Shown: positions 37,884-49,516 of the stretch, one piece after another
How positions within the stretch are numbered: position 1 is the first letter of the stretch
How the letters are laid out: each line of letters begins with the position of its first letter
NCBI GenBank assembly: GCA_032191485.1
Contig: JAVDOI010000001.1
Span: 37,677,885 to 37,741,884 of the forward strand
Reading direction: 5' to 3'
DNA length: 64,000 bases
Origin: Leptoclinus maculatus
Lineage: Eukaryota > Chordata > Actinopteri > Perciformes > Stichaeidae
Program-made: the position numbers and the translations under genes
Notes under the pieces: model-generated
What the model saw: only the letters and a program-made list of their open reading frames with translations
Told to the model about the DNA's origin: nothing
The model's database searches: none

Positions 37884-40800
37884 GTGCCTGTGTACGACTC
37901 AGCCATGCAGATGCATTGCGTGAGCGGGCAAGAATATTTCATGAGAGACAATCGTGTTTTTAAATAAGGTTTGTACTTTGTAATATGGAATTATTGTAAA
38001 TAGTTGGATCACACGAGTCGGAAACAAACATTTGCAGACACCACTGGAATAAAATTCTACAAATTGAACACTATTCACTACCGAGCCTGTTTGTTACCGG
38101 TACCAACCACATTATCTTCACTTCACCGGTCTCTCCTCTGCTGTGTGTGGAGAGACACTTTGCCAACGATCCGCAAACATTTTAGTAGATAATCATACAT
38201 ACTCATGTCCTCCGTGTCCCTTTCTATTCCCATAGTGTGTCAGATGGAGCAGACAACCGAGGTGTTAGCCCAACGTCTCTTTGAATTTGTATATCTGGAT
38301 TAGAGAATTAACATCAAAACATTAAAAAACAATCAGTGGCTTAAATTACTTGTGGGTGATTTTGTAGCGACTAACACAAATTGTTGAGTGCTCGTCAAGC
38401 AATACAAGGTCAGAAAGGGAAAGAAAAAGTATGAATAAATAAAGTGCAGGAAGCCTGGGTGTCTAATTTATTTAAAAGAAAAGGTTGGTGGCAGAATTCA
38501 AATTTAGTCAAGATGTCTAGGTCCTACAGATGCAATTTTGATGTTAATTTCCTGCAAATTGGAACTCCTAAATGTGATTAGTTTTGGAAATATACAGCTG
38601 CCACTCAGTGTCCCTTTTTATTTTTTATCAGCAGTTAGACTGTTATCACCACTATTTTTCTTATTAGGCTCTCTCTTCTCTTTTTTGTGTGGCCTTTGTC
38701 CTCTCAGTCTCTGCTGTGGCTGCTACCTTTCTTCTGGCAGCTGTGTCAAATGAAATATTAAAGTGAACATTTCAAATTTGTCTCCAACAACAGCCCTTTG
38801 GTAATTTAGAGAGCAGATGCAAATGGGCAAATTTGTATTTTTAGAATGCAGTTTTTTGGCAAACGTATCAGAGGACGATATAAAAGAGAAAACTAAGACA
38901 AGAGAAAAGTGAACATTTTGGTTTCAAGATGTATACATACATGAATAGGCTTTCAGGCAAACAGCAATGACCAATCATTTACCAACAACTTGAGCTTATC
39001 AGCAAACGTCTTTTGCACTTGCAGTATTCATGGAGGATTCTTTTTGCATCTGAAGAGTCTGCAGGCAGGAAATTGTCTCGGCCTTTTTGCTTGTTGACAC
39101 CATCCTATGAAAAGCCTGGATTCAAGGATGTAAACCCTTTCAAACTTCTTTGGTTGAAATAGTATGATGTATTTGATCTATATTGAACCTAATGGTTCCA
39201 ATTGTGTGTGTTTTTGATGGTCAGTACATTTCCTTTACTGCTTTACAGTTGCTAAGGGTTGTGCAAGAGAAAATATCTTTCCAAACCAAATCTCGCCAAG
39301 TGACCTGCAATTTCGACTGCGGGAATTGAAATTTGTCAAACGTTGGCCCTTTTATATTGTAATTTTGATAAATGATATTGATAAATAAATACAATAACTG
39401 GGACTGAAACTCATGAAGCATCATATATGACATACTAAACATGTGCCAGCCTTTGGTTCGACCTTTCTTCAAACAAGATTGAGTAAAAACATCTCTCTTA
39501 AATTAGGGGAATGTTCTGTTCATATAAAAAGAAGAGTGGATTGTAAGAGACTGGAGACATCTTGTGGGTTGACCAGCTGCATGTTGGTATTTAGAGTAAC
39601 CAGGTTACTGCAGTGCGTGTCAACAAGTTCTCAGATTTCTTTCTGCCATAACATGATTTCTCTGAATAATTGGCTCCTTGTGTGAATTGAACAAAATGTA
39701 AGTGCGAAAGTGAAGGCCCCGTTTGCTCACTGCAGCAGGTGCCTCCGGCTTGAGGCTGATGTGTTTGGACTAAATTGCACCTGAACCATGTATACTGGAG
39801 CTATGATCCTGCTGTCTCCAGCTCTGTTGAATCCCTGTTCACAACTGCTGAGATGAAGATTGTATGCGTAAAAAAATTTGGAATGAGGATACTAGTCATT
39901 GTTGGGTTTGGCACTACAATAAATTGGTAAAGGTAAACCTGTTGAGAAAAATAAGGGTCAAAATCAACGCACTTCTTGCATATAGTTATCATGAGACACC
40001 ATCCTACAAATCCAACTTTTCATGACCTTTCATGCAGTCTTTTCCCTCATTTCTGTACAGTGTGATTAATAGCAGATTGAAGAGATTACATTAGAGCCAT
40101 CTGTTCCCAGTTTCGCTCAATGAAAATGTGGACAGCCTGTATTTTTAAAAACTGTATGTTATAACCAAAAGCTGTTTTATATTGTGAAAACCACAGACAT
40201 GTAAAAAATGTTTGTGAGTGAGTATTTAGTGCAGTTAAATGTGTAGGAATATATACAATATCACTTGTATCCATAAACACACACACACACGCAGCTCCTC
40301 TTGCATTCAGTAAGCAATCTATTTCATTATGCCACTGGGATCCATAACCTGAAACGCATACAATCTCTTGTAACAGGCTGCAGGGCTGGCAATGCAACAC
40401 AAGGACTCTACGGGAGTTGCAACCCCTGAAAGTAAAGGTCTGCTCCTTAAAAGGTGTCAAAGATAAAAGAAGGAAAAAAACATTGATCATATCATCAGAT
40501 ATTCTTCAGGGTGAGTAAAAAGCCCACAGTAGCATCAAGCACAACCTACAAGAGGATATCAAACAGCTGAGCGATTGCCTGCGTCCCTGTGGACCACCAG
40601 CAGGATCCTATAACCCATATTCTTCACCCCCAAAGGGATTCTTGGTTTGCATCTCATCTCTGCTCATACTGCTGTTCAGCTCCAGATTGGAAATTTCAAT
40701 CATTTTATTCTTGGCTCGTATCCCTCTCTCATCCAACTATATTTGTCTGTAAGTGCAAAACCTTCAAGTCTGGAACAAATAAATTTGAGGCCGCTTTTGT

Positions 40801-43800
40801 CTTATTCCTTGACTTCCGGACAGAGTAAGATTGGTACGTCAAAGTAATTTACTCTGATCATGACACAAGAGGAACATGGCTCTTCCTCAATCCAGTGTAT
40901 TGTAATACTGTGATTGTGCATAAAACAAAGATGCAAGCTACTGTGACAAATTTAATCCTTTCTATTTCCAATACTTTTCTCTTATCTGTATCCCTTTGAT
41001 TAGGGCTGTGGCAAAGAATGGCTGGGAATATTAATAATACATATTATAATAATATTGATACCTACAAAGGTGTACTCAGTAGGGTACAGATCTCCGCCAG
41101 GTGTGTCTGCACCACTCCTGTAAGATTGGTTGAATGAATACAAGCCACAATTGGCAAACACCCCATCAGGTCTCACACAACAGATATGTTCTCATTTGAA
41201 TCGACATGTGCAGATGTCAGCACGGACTCTGTGCAGACGCACGTCTCAGATCCGACCCACGTGTTTAACTGCAATTTGATGTGTTTTCTTTTGGCTTCAA
41301 GTCTATTTTTGTCAACATGAGGTCGATGCCCAACAAAAAGGCACAGAATAACTGTGTCTCCGGCCGCAGAGCACCGGCTGAGCAGCGGCGATGCAGTCAG
41401 CCGTGTGTGTAGTTCCATTAGCTGTTAGCCAAACACACCGTTCAAAAACAACAAAAGGGGCCAAACTGTATTGACCTACAATCTATGGTTTTCCCCCAGT
41501 GTGTCTCTGGCCACAAAGTAGTGGCTGAGTTTCGGAGATACACGCAGCTGTGTTATCACTTGTGTCCCCTACCGACCAGGGGCTGGTTAAGAATAGTGAG
41601 TGGGCAGTCAGCAGGCAGTCTGAGGCAGTATAAACAGGAAATAAGAAGTCTTTTGTGAAAGCGTGACTCACCACAACCTCGAGAGGTCCTTGAGCATGCA
41701 GCCCTAACTGGCCACCCAAAATATAATGCAGTTTGCTAATGCAGAATGCAAGACTTAGCAGTGGACAGACAGAGAAGTGCACAATAACTCACGGACGCAT
41801 GCACACTCTGAAGCAATCGCATGATTCTCCTGTCAGAGTTAATAATAATAACACGTTTTTTTGTTAATACTTTTTTCTAGGCCCAAAGAGACAAAATTAG
41901 ACATGAATTTGACCGTCACACAACACAATGCAACTTAAGGAAACACATCCAAATAAAGAAATCATTCTCATCAATTTGACATCAACACATATGCAACATA
42001 ACAAAATGCACTGCATATATAGAAAACACATCCAAATACAGAAATGCAAGTTGCACAGAAGTTACAAAATTAAGTTTGTACACGCCAGAGTTGTTGCTGG
42101 TTGTTGCTGACGGAGGTAAATTTACTCCATTTATTTAAGCAATGAGCTGAAACTATAAAGCTCTGTAAAGCTGAGCGGATCAGATGATAATTCTCTGTTG
42201 GTTCATCAACTCAACTGCATATTTCTTTTTTTTCAAAATGTGCTTAATCTAAAAGACACACTTACAAACTAAGATGCAGTGTTTCAATCAGCTTGTTGGG
42301 ATTTCTGTAAATAGTTTACAGATGGCTGCTGAATGTTCACAACATCATTTAACTAGCAGGTTAGTATGCTTCTGCTGCCTTTGAGGTATCAATCATGAGC
42401 TGCAATTGAGCATGCCTGTTAGTTATTTGCCTTCACACCATCTGTCATTCAATTGTGAGTTCACATGTATAATTACTTTGGTGATAAATAAACAGAAACA
42501 CTCAGTTGATTTCCTGCCTAATATGGGAAACAGGCCAAACGTAAAGAAACAAGAAGGGAAAGAGCCAATTCTGCTCTTTCCTCTAAAATCTAAATCCAAA
42601 CTTGTTTACACGGCGGTGTAGAAAAGGAAAAAGGCTGTCTAAATGCAGAAATGTATTTTTCCTGAAAGCACCTTCATCAAAATGTTATGGAGAGAGGAGT
42701 TCAGTGGCTCGGGAGATGAAGGAGGTAGACCATGCACACTGTTCATGGTTGGCTGAGTGAGAAACAAAGCAGGCCTGTGGTTAGTAGGCTAGAAGGCAAT
42801 ACCTGCTTTCCAGTTGTCACTAAGGAAACAAAAGTCCCTCTGGCTAATTGCCGAGCGCAGAGAGGATCTGGGAGAGTCTGCCACTTCAAAGCAGCATGTT
42901 CACTTAAGCTCAAAAGGACAGAAAATTCTTCAGGCAAGACAATGGAACATATGCAGTTTAATGTGTAAAATCAACAAGGGGGCCAGGCTTCAAACAAGCA
43001 GCTGTTTGGTACAATAACCCAGAGTTAATATGGTAACACACATTAACTCTGCAACACTGTAATTAAATAATACATAACATTTACATACATCCTGTAGTAA
43101 ATAGGTGTATATTATATATAATAGGTGTTTATATTCCACAATATGTCCGCTAAGTCAAGCGTTTGTTTGAGTAATGCCATTTTTATTCATGCACAAATTC
43201 ACGAATCAGATCAATCAATTGACTGACAAAACTTCTGCAGACAGGATGTAATAAGGTATTTTCATAAAGGATTATTATAATCAGGATTACAAGGTTTGCC
43301 AGTATGTGTATCTCGAACTGTGTGCCTTTATTGAGAGCTGTGACAAAGAGGATAATACAACTGCAGTCAACAGTGCCTCTGGCAAAGATTTAGCTCCAAA
43401 CATCACTACTGCCATGTTTGTTCCAATTACTAGGAAGCCCTGAGCCTTGAAGTTGCATTGACTTGTGCCAGGAGGACACTACGGAATTAGCCAGACAGAG
43501 CTGTTTGAGCAAGGTGGCAGCGGTAATTAATATGGTCTGGTAGCTGGTCGGTGGGTAATGGGCAGTTTGTGTCAGGAATCTGTACTTGCACCGTTGAGTA
43601 CTGAGATGTTGGGACTTGCTCTTACGAGGAGACGGATTAATTACAGATTTATAATCACAAACTTCCGCAGGACTAAAACAAATTAAAGACAGAATGTGTA
43701 AGTGCACTCTCACGGTGGTGAAATGCAATTTCGAGGAAATGATGGAGGAAAGATTGGCAGAGTCAAAACAAAAAAGATTGCATAATATAAGCTTATGATA

Positions 43801-44181
43801 ATGACAAAACACTGTTGGCCACAGATGCCTATCTACATTGTCCTGTGGGCAAACTGTGTGACAATAACAACTGTATGTGTTTATATTAAATATGTTTATA
43901 TTTATGCTTATTTATAGGTAAGGATCTTTCTTTATGGAGGCTTTCAGCCAAAATAATCAGGTCAGGGTTTTCATCTAAGTTGTATGTCCAATGCAGAACA
44001 ATCAAAACAGCAAGTTATGATGTTTTTTAGGCTTCAAAGGCCCAAAAAATATATTTTCTTAATCGGCTTCTTAATATGAAAAATGTGGTCCAACATGAAG
44101 GAAAAAAAATGCTATAGTTTGAAAGGTTTGGGTTCCTTCAGTTGATAGATTTCTGTATTTGTGCTTTTGTGTGGGCTCTTT
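37884..44181. other. non-coding, no exon recognised
   Basis: AT-rich sequence with short CA tracts (near 40272-40290) and a more GC-rich patch at 41170-41420. Two blocks, acacatccaaata-a/c-agaaat, repeat 85 bp apart near 41942 and 42027. The 140-codon minus-strand frame at 43390-43812 has no motif. No upstream gpc5 exon was recognised here. Confidence 0.5.
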
Positions 44182-45649
44182 TCAATGATCTAAAGTGGAC
44201 AGGGTCCAGTTGGGCAATAGTGATGTCACATACTTCCGAGCACTAATCAGGAAACATAATATCACAGGTATTACTGTTCTTTAGTTTTTTTTATCAACAT
44301 TGAACACCACAAGGAATATGAATATTTAAAGTATCTGTAAAATGTTTACTGCCAATGCACTGTATCTGATTTATTTCCCCTCCAATATCCTCTCAGGGCA
44401 ACTAAAGCATGATTAACATTTGTTTATGGTTATGTTTAGTGAACTCAAAGCACTGAAAAAAGTTAAGGAAATATCATGGCCTTAGTTAAATACTTAAAAG
44501 CACTAAACAGGACACAATGAGTTTTTCCATACTAAAACAAAACCACAATGTTTCCCTAACCTTGCTATCTACCAACACATTGAACTCTCTGTACATCACA
44601 ACACCCACCTCACCCTCATTCATACGACTCCTCGACAGGATAGGATCGGATAGGGATAGGATCATCAAACTATGTCTTCTTTTTTATGATTGGTGGTTTT
44701 ATGATGTGTGTTACTGGTTTTATGTTCTGATAGTGTTGTTACTCTGTGTGTGTTGATTTTGTTGATTTTGTCGTGGAACTCCAAAACAAACAACAAATAA
44801 AGTGTGCCTTGATATTGATCTTGAAACTTCCTGGATTGGGAAGAATGTTGCCAGTGAGTGTAATGCAGGCACACGCTCTTGAAATGGCACAGAGACCCAA
44901 GATCCCTGCACAAAAGGAGTGGAGTGTGAGCTGGTAGAACAGACAGTATGCGGAAACATCAGGGCTCAAGTCAGTACATGACTTTGTTTTTTAACACCGT
45001 TTCCTTCATTAAAAACACCAGGCTACCAGCACACGATGGTGTTAATAAGTGATGATATCAAAGTCAATAAAGCCCCAGTTCCACGAAAGCCGGACATACT
45101 ACGGATGTCCCCAGATCACCCCATATCACTTCGGATAAAAAGAGGTGAGATCCGGGGTGAACCGGGGTGATCCGGGAAGGAAATCGTCCCGGATGACAAC
45201 ACATTTGACATGTTTCCCGGTCCTACTACGTTTCTTCCCGTATGTGCTACGATCAACGCCGCCCCCCTCTCCATTCCCGGGTGTCCCCGGATCACCCCGG
45301 ATGTTAGTTGTACGTCCGACGAGCCGCTCGTCTTCCCGGATACGCCACGGACGGCCGCGGATGGCCGCGGTTCAGCACGGATGGCCACGGTTTTACTACG
45401 GTTCATCACGGAACGTCCCGGACTGACTACGGTTTCACTACGATTCCACTCCCGGATGACCCCGGATCTGATCCGTAGTGTATCCGGGGACATCCGTAGT
45501 ATGTCCGGCTTTCGGTGGAACTGGGGCTTAACATGTGCAAGAATATGCTGCCGTACCTCTCAACACTGATGCCCAAAATGACACCTACCTCACACACAGA
45601 AATCCATTATTAGGGTTGTAAAGACCGTGTTATATTGTACCGATCATTT
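44182..45649. repeat. ~1.2-kb duplicated unit of unknown class, copy A
   Basis: Matches 48286-49516 in the same orientation, from tcaatgatctaaagtggaca at the left end to ttgtaccgatcattt at the right, with only scattered substitutions visible. Differences from copy B: a short GGATAG-type expansion near 44640-44660, an extra ttgattttg near 44760, absence of a 252-bp block present in B, and the 458-bp Harbinger-like insertion. The ends carry a weak inverted match (aatgatc and gatcatt). No coding domain is visible. Confidence 0.9.
45071..45528. mobile_element. Harbinger-like MITE, 458 bp, TSD TAA
   Basis: It starts AGCCCCAGTTCCAC and ends GTGGAACTGGGGCT, an exact inverted repeat. The match continues to about 42-43 bp on each side with a single one-base indel (through a ggacatactacggatgtcccc block). 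TAA flanks both ends (45068-45070 and 45529-45531). Copy B of the surrounding repeat has one TAA at the same spot (49400-49402), proving the boundaries. A 3-bp TAA/TTA target is characteristic of PIF/Harbinger transposons. The interior is GC- and CpG-rich, with recurring CCGGAT and ACTACGG words, and encodes no transposase, so it must be mobilised in trans. Superfamily is inferred from the target site alone. Confidence 0.88.
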
Positions 45650-46767
45650 CCCCTACAAAGCTAAGTAGCTCTGTGTGCAAATGAGCTACTGCATCATCCA
45701 CGCTGTTAATGCCAAAAAGATATCGGAAGCCCTCAAATGGCAAAGGAACTTTTATAACGCCTCCTAAATAATTGAGTGTTATGGAAGGTAATAACGACAA
45801 ATGGAAAAGTTGTCTATCTAGGAAGTACAATGGCCTCATAAAAGCAGATGGTCACCGAAAGAGGGGATTTTTAAAATGGTGTTAATGCCCCATAAAGACA
45901 ATAATGTCCAGGATTAAACAGATGTGGTAAGAGCAGGGCAGCAAATAAAAGAGCCATCAGAGTTTTTATGATATCAATGATCAACATGCTCACATTCAAA
46001 ATAATGCTCTTCTGTATTTCCTTCACAGCGCATAAATGCTGAATCTTTTCCATCTGTTTTAACTTACTGCAAAACACAAACAAATATCCTGCAGAATTTC
46101 ATGTACTGACTTCTTGGTCTCAATCCAGTGGAGATTATCAAAATCATCACTCTAATGAAAAACAATTTTCCTCTCTGGCACAAAACTTAAGAGGCTTAGT
46201 CGTCTTTGCCATCCTCATCCACTGACCGAGCTTGTCCAAATTCCAACAACTGCTTCATGGAGATGCAGAAGAGAAATATTTAAAGAACGATTATGGATTT
46301 ATGAGGAGTTCTGTAAACATGCATAAACAAATCAACAAGCCTAGAGCAACACCCAGGCTATCAAATAGTGGAGGCAGGATGTCAGGTTTAAAGTAAACAC
46401 CTGAGCAATGATTGGACTTCCTCTCACAATGGCAGCGTTTCATGACAACAGTCCAGCAGTGGAGCCAAAGGAGCACTAAGAGATTGTAATAAGGCTTGAA
46501 GGAGCATGCTGCACCACTGTGTTGGGATATTTAAGCAGGTTGTTAACATGTAATTTGTCAGTGCTATGCTCAGCTGTGATGCAACTCTCACTGTCTGCAA
46601 ATGATCAGTAATTAATTGTAAAATATGAGCGCGAGGAAGCACACAATTTCCGCAGCAATTTAAAATAGATGGAGGTGAGCACTGACAGATCTGTTACCTT
46701 TTCTGTACATTGCCAAGAAAACAATGTTATGGCTTATTGTTATAATTTTTCACAGTTAAAAAAAAGG
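45650..46767. other. non-coding, no features recognised
   Basis: Unique-looking AT-rich DNA between the two copies of the duplicated unit. No exon or transposon signature was seen. Confidence 0.5.
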
Positions 46768-46865
46768 GCTGTGGTGGAAGAAGTAATTTGTTAATTTACT
46801 GATTTATTAACTTTAGAACTATTACAAAGAAATGAATTTAAAGTATCAAAAGTAAAAGTACTATT
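46768..46865 (+). mobile_element. hAT-like MITE fragment
   Basis: It opens with ctgtggtggaagaagtaa, a mutated CAGTGGTGGAAGAAGTA terminus, and continues to aaagtatcaaaagtaaaagt, both hallmarks of the family seen at 34932-35316. Only one end is present. Confidence 0.65.
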
Positions 46866-48285
46866 GTATAGCATAGTAACTTAATGTTCAGCCACATCTA
46901 ATATGAGGCTTCACCAGAGAATTATCACTTGCTTTATTGAGCTTAAAAGGAATATTTGCACCATTGTTTCGCTTTAGTCTTTTGGTTCATTCTCTCAGCT
47001 CTCAAAGTGTTGTTTTCAGAGGCAGCTGTTTTCATTCAAAAAACTTTTCGTGAACTTGCAATAAACCTACATTCATTCAGTCCTATTCTTTGAGGGAGAA
47101 TAGGTACGTAGTGGGCAGCATGACAAAAAGCAGATCATTCATATGAATTAAACTTACATAATCATAACGAGATATGTTTTAGATAAACATTGCTCCGCAC
47201 TCAGTATGTAATGTCACACTCTAATTCAAGGTCCCATATCAGACACTACTGGGGCCCAGTTTAAAGCTTCAGATTCTATGTGGCAGAAACAAGAAGCCAC
47301 ATCTGCTGTTTCTCCAGCTGCAGACGCTGTGGATCCACAGCAGTAAACAACACATTGACAAAAGGGACCAAAATACCAACAGTCTAATCACCCCTGTGAA
47401 ATTTTTGCTCTCAACCTCATTCTTCTTTTCACTCTGCGTATAACAGCGGCTGAATGGGCCAAAGGAAAGAACTGCTGTTAAGAGTAAAGAAGCTCATACA
47501 CCTCCTTCAGGCTCTTGAAAGCTTCAAGATGAGTGACAGCTGCAAAACACTCAATGGCAAGAGTGAGTATGATACATCAAAAGTAGCAGTACAGTATGAC
47601 TTATATACGGTATATACAGTATATATATATATATGTATATATCCATGATACAAAATAGAAAATCCAAAAGACATGTTTCCAATATTTCGTCTACCTGTGT
47701 TGATATAAATAAAAGAGTTCTTATATAAATAATGAGAACACTTTACTGTAAGAATAAAACAGCAGTTGAATGAACACGTACAGAAGCAGCTCAGGAGGTT
47801 TGGCGACTCTCTAGGTAACCCTCTAGTGTCACTTACGTGATGCAGTTAAAAAACATCCGTTCTATTTTGATTACTGGTACGTACATCCACCGTGGCCCTC
47901 GTATTTGTGATACAGTAGCTGAGGTAAAAGGTGGGTCGATCCTTTTATTTCCCACAACAGCTCGGATAACAACTTTCATGAAGGTAGAATGTATTGCCGG
48001 GCTGTTGCATTAGATTCGTTGTACTTGAAAACATATAAACTGGAAACTGATGGTGTTCGTCCGGCTACACTAAAAACAAAGTGAACAGTGGAGCTGAGAG
48101 TGAAAGAGATCAAAATATAGTAGGATTGTTTAACATTTTCCTTCGATATCATATCACCAATCTTTCTTGAGAGACAGTAAAACTGCTCAGTCTAAGTCAA
48201 TTTTATAGTCGAGTGATCACACGCTGTAGCGTCTCTCCCTTCATCCTCTGATGGGCCTATCTGTGTTTATGTTTCCACACAGTAT
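46866..48285. other. non-coding, short TA tract
   Basis: Contains a TATATA tract at about 47620-47640 and, near 47998-48015, a gggctgttgcattagatt block resembling a common fish DNA repeat. No exon was recognised. Confidence 0.5.
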
Positions 48286-49516
48286 TCAATGATCTAAAGT
48301 GGACAGGATCCAGTTGGCCAATAGTGATGTCACATACTTCCGAGCACTAATCAGGAAACATAATATCACAGGTATTACTGTTCTTTAGGTTTTTTTTATC
48401 AACATTGAACACCACAAGGAATATGAATATTTAAAGTATCTGTAAAATGTTTACGGCCAATGCACTGTATCTGATTTATTTCCCCTCCAATATCCTCTCA
48501 GGGCAACTAAAGTATGATTAACATTTGTTTATGGTTATGTTTAGTGAACTCAAAGCACTGAAAAAAGTTAAGGAAATATCATGGCCTTAGTTAAATACTT
48601 AAAAGCACTAAACAGGACACAATGAGTTTTTCCATACTAAACCAAAACCACAATGTTTCCCTAACCTTGCTATCTACCAACACATTGAACTCTCTGTACA
48701 TCACAACACCCACCTCACCCTCATTCATACGACTCCTCGACAGGATAGGATCATCAAACTATGTCTTCTTTTTTATGATTGGTGGTTTTATGATGTGTGT
48801 TACTGGTTTTAAGTTCTGATAGTATTGTTACTCTGTGTGTGTTGATTTTGTCGTGGAACTCCAAAACAAACAACAAATAAAGTGTGCCTTGATATTGATC
48901 TTGAAACTTCCTGGATTGGGAAGAATGTTGCCAGTGAGTGTAATGCAGGCAGCAATGATGCTTCCTCCAAATGCATTTGGAAAGGCCAGTTAGTACTAAT
49001 ATAAACATGTTTTGTAAGGGATGGAGTTGGACCGGTGTCACATGAATCAAATATCAAACTTTGTATGCTTTGACTTATTCACTTGAATATACTATAATAA
49101 TATAATGGTTTATGTGCCCATTCGCTCTCTTTAACAATGACACAACAGCTTAGGAGGTGCACTTTGTTTGTTTATCCATGTTTTGCTTAAGAAAATCACG
49201 ACACACGCTCTTGAAATGGCACAGAGACCCAAGATCCCTGCACAAAAGGAGTGGAGTGTGAGCTGGTAGAACAGACAGTATGTGGAAACATCAGGGCTCA
49301 AGTCAGTACATGACTTTGTTTTTTAACACCGTTTCCTTCGTTAAAAACACCAGGCTACCAGCACACGATGGTGTTAATAAGTGATGATATCAAAGTCAAT
49401 AACATGTGCAAGCATATGCTGCCGCACCTCTCAACACTGATGCCCAAAATGACACCTCACACACAGAAATCCATTATTAGGGTTGTATAGACCGTGTTAT
49501 ATTGTACCGATCGTTT
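48286..49516. repeat. ~1.2-kb duplicated unit of unknown class, copy B
   Basis: Partner of copy A (44182-45649), same orientation, about 4.1 kb away. It carries the uninterrupted target site for the Harbinger-like element (TAA at 49400-49402) and a 252-bp block (48951-49202) missing from A. It is flanked by the 6-mer cagtat on both sides (48280-48285 and 49517-49522), which could be a target-site duplication. No equivalent flanking repeat is seen for A. Confidence 0.9.

Noticed and set aside
43390..43812. 140-codon minus-strand frame
   Set aside because: Searched by eye for glypican cysteine patterns and found none. No flanking splice sites fit.
45116..45493. 125-codon minus-strand frame inside the Harbinger-like element
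   Set aside because: It arises from the GC-rich repetitive interior, which has few stop codons. It shows no transposase motif, and the element is non-autonomous.
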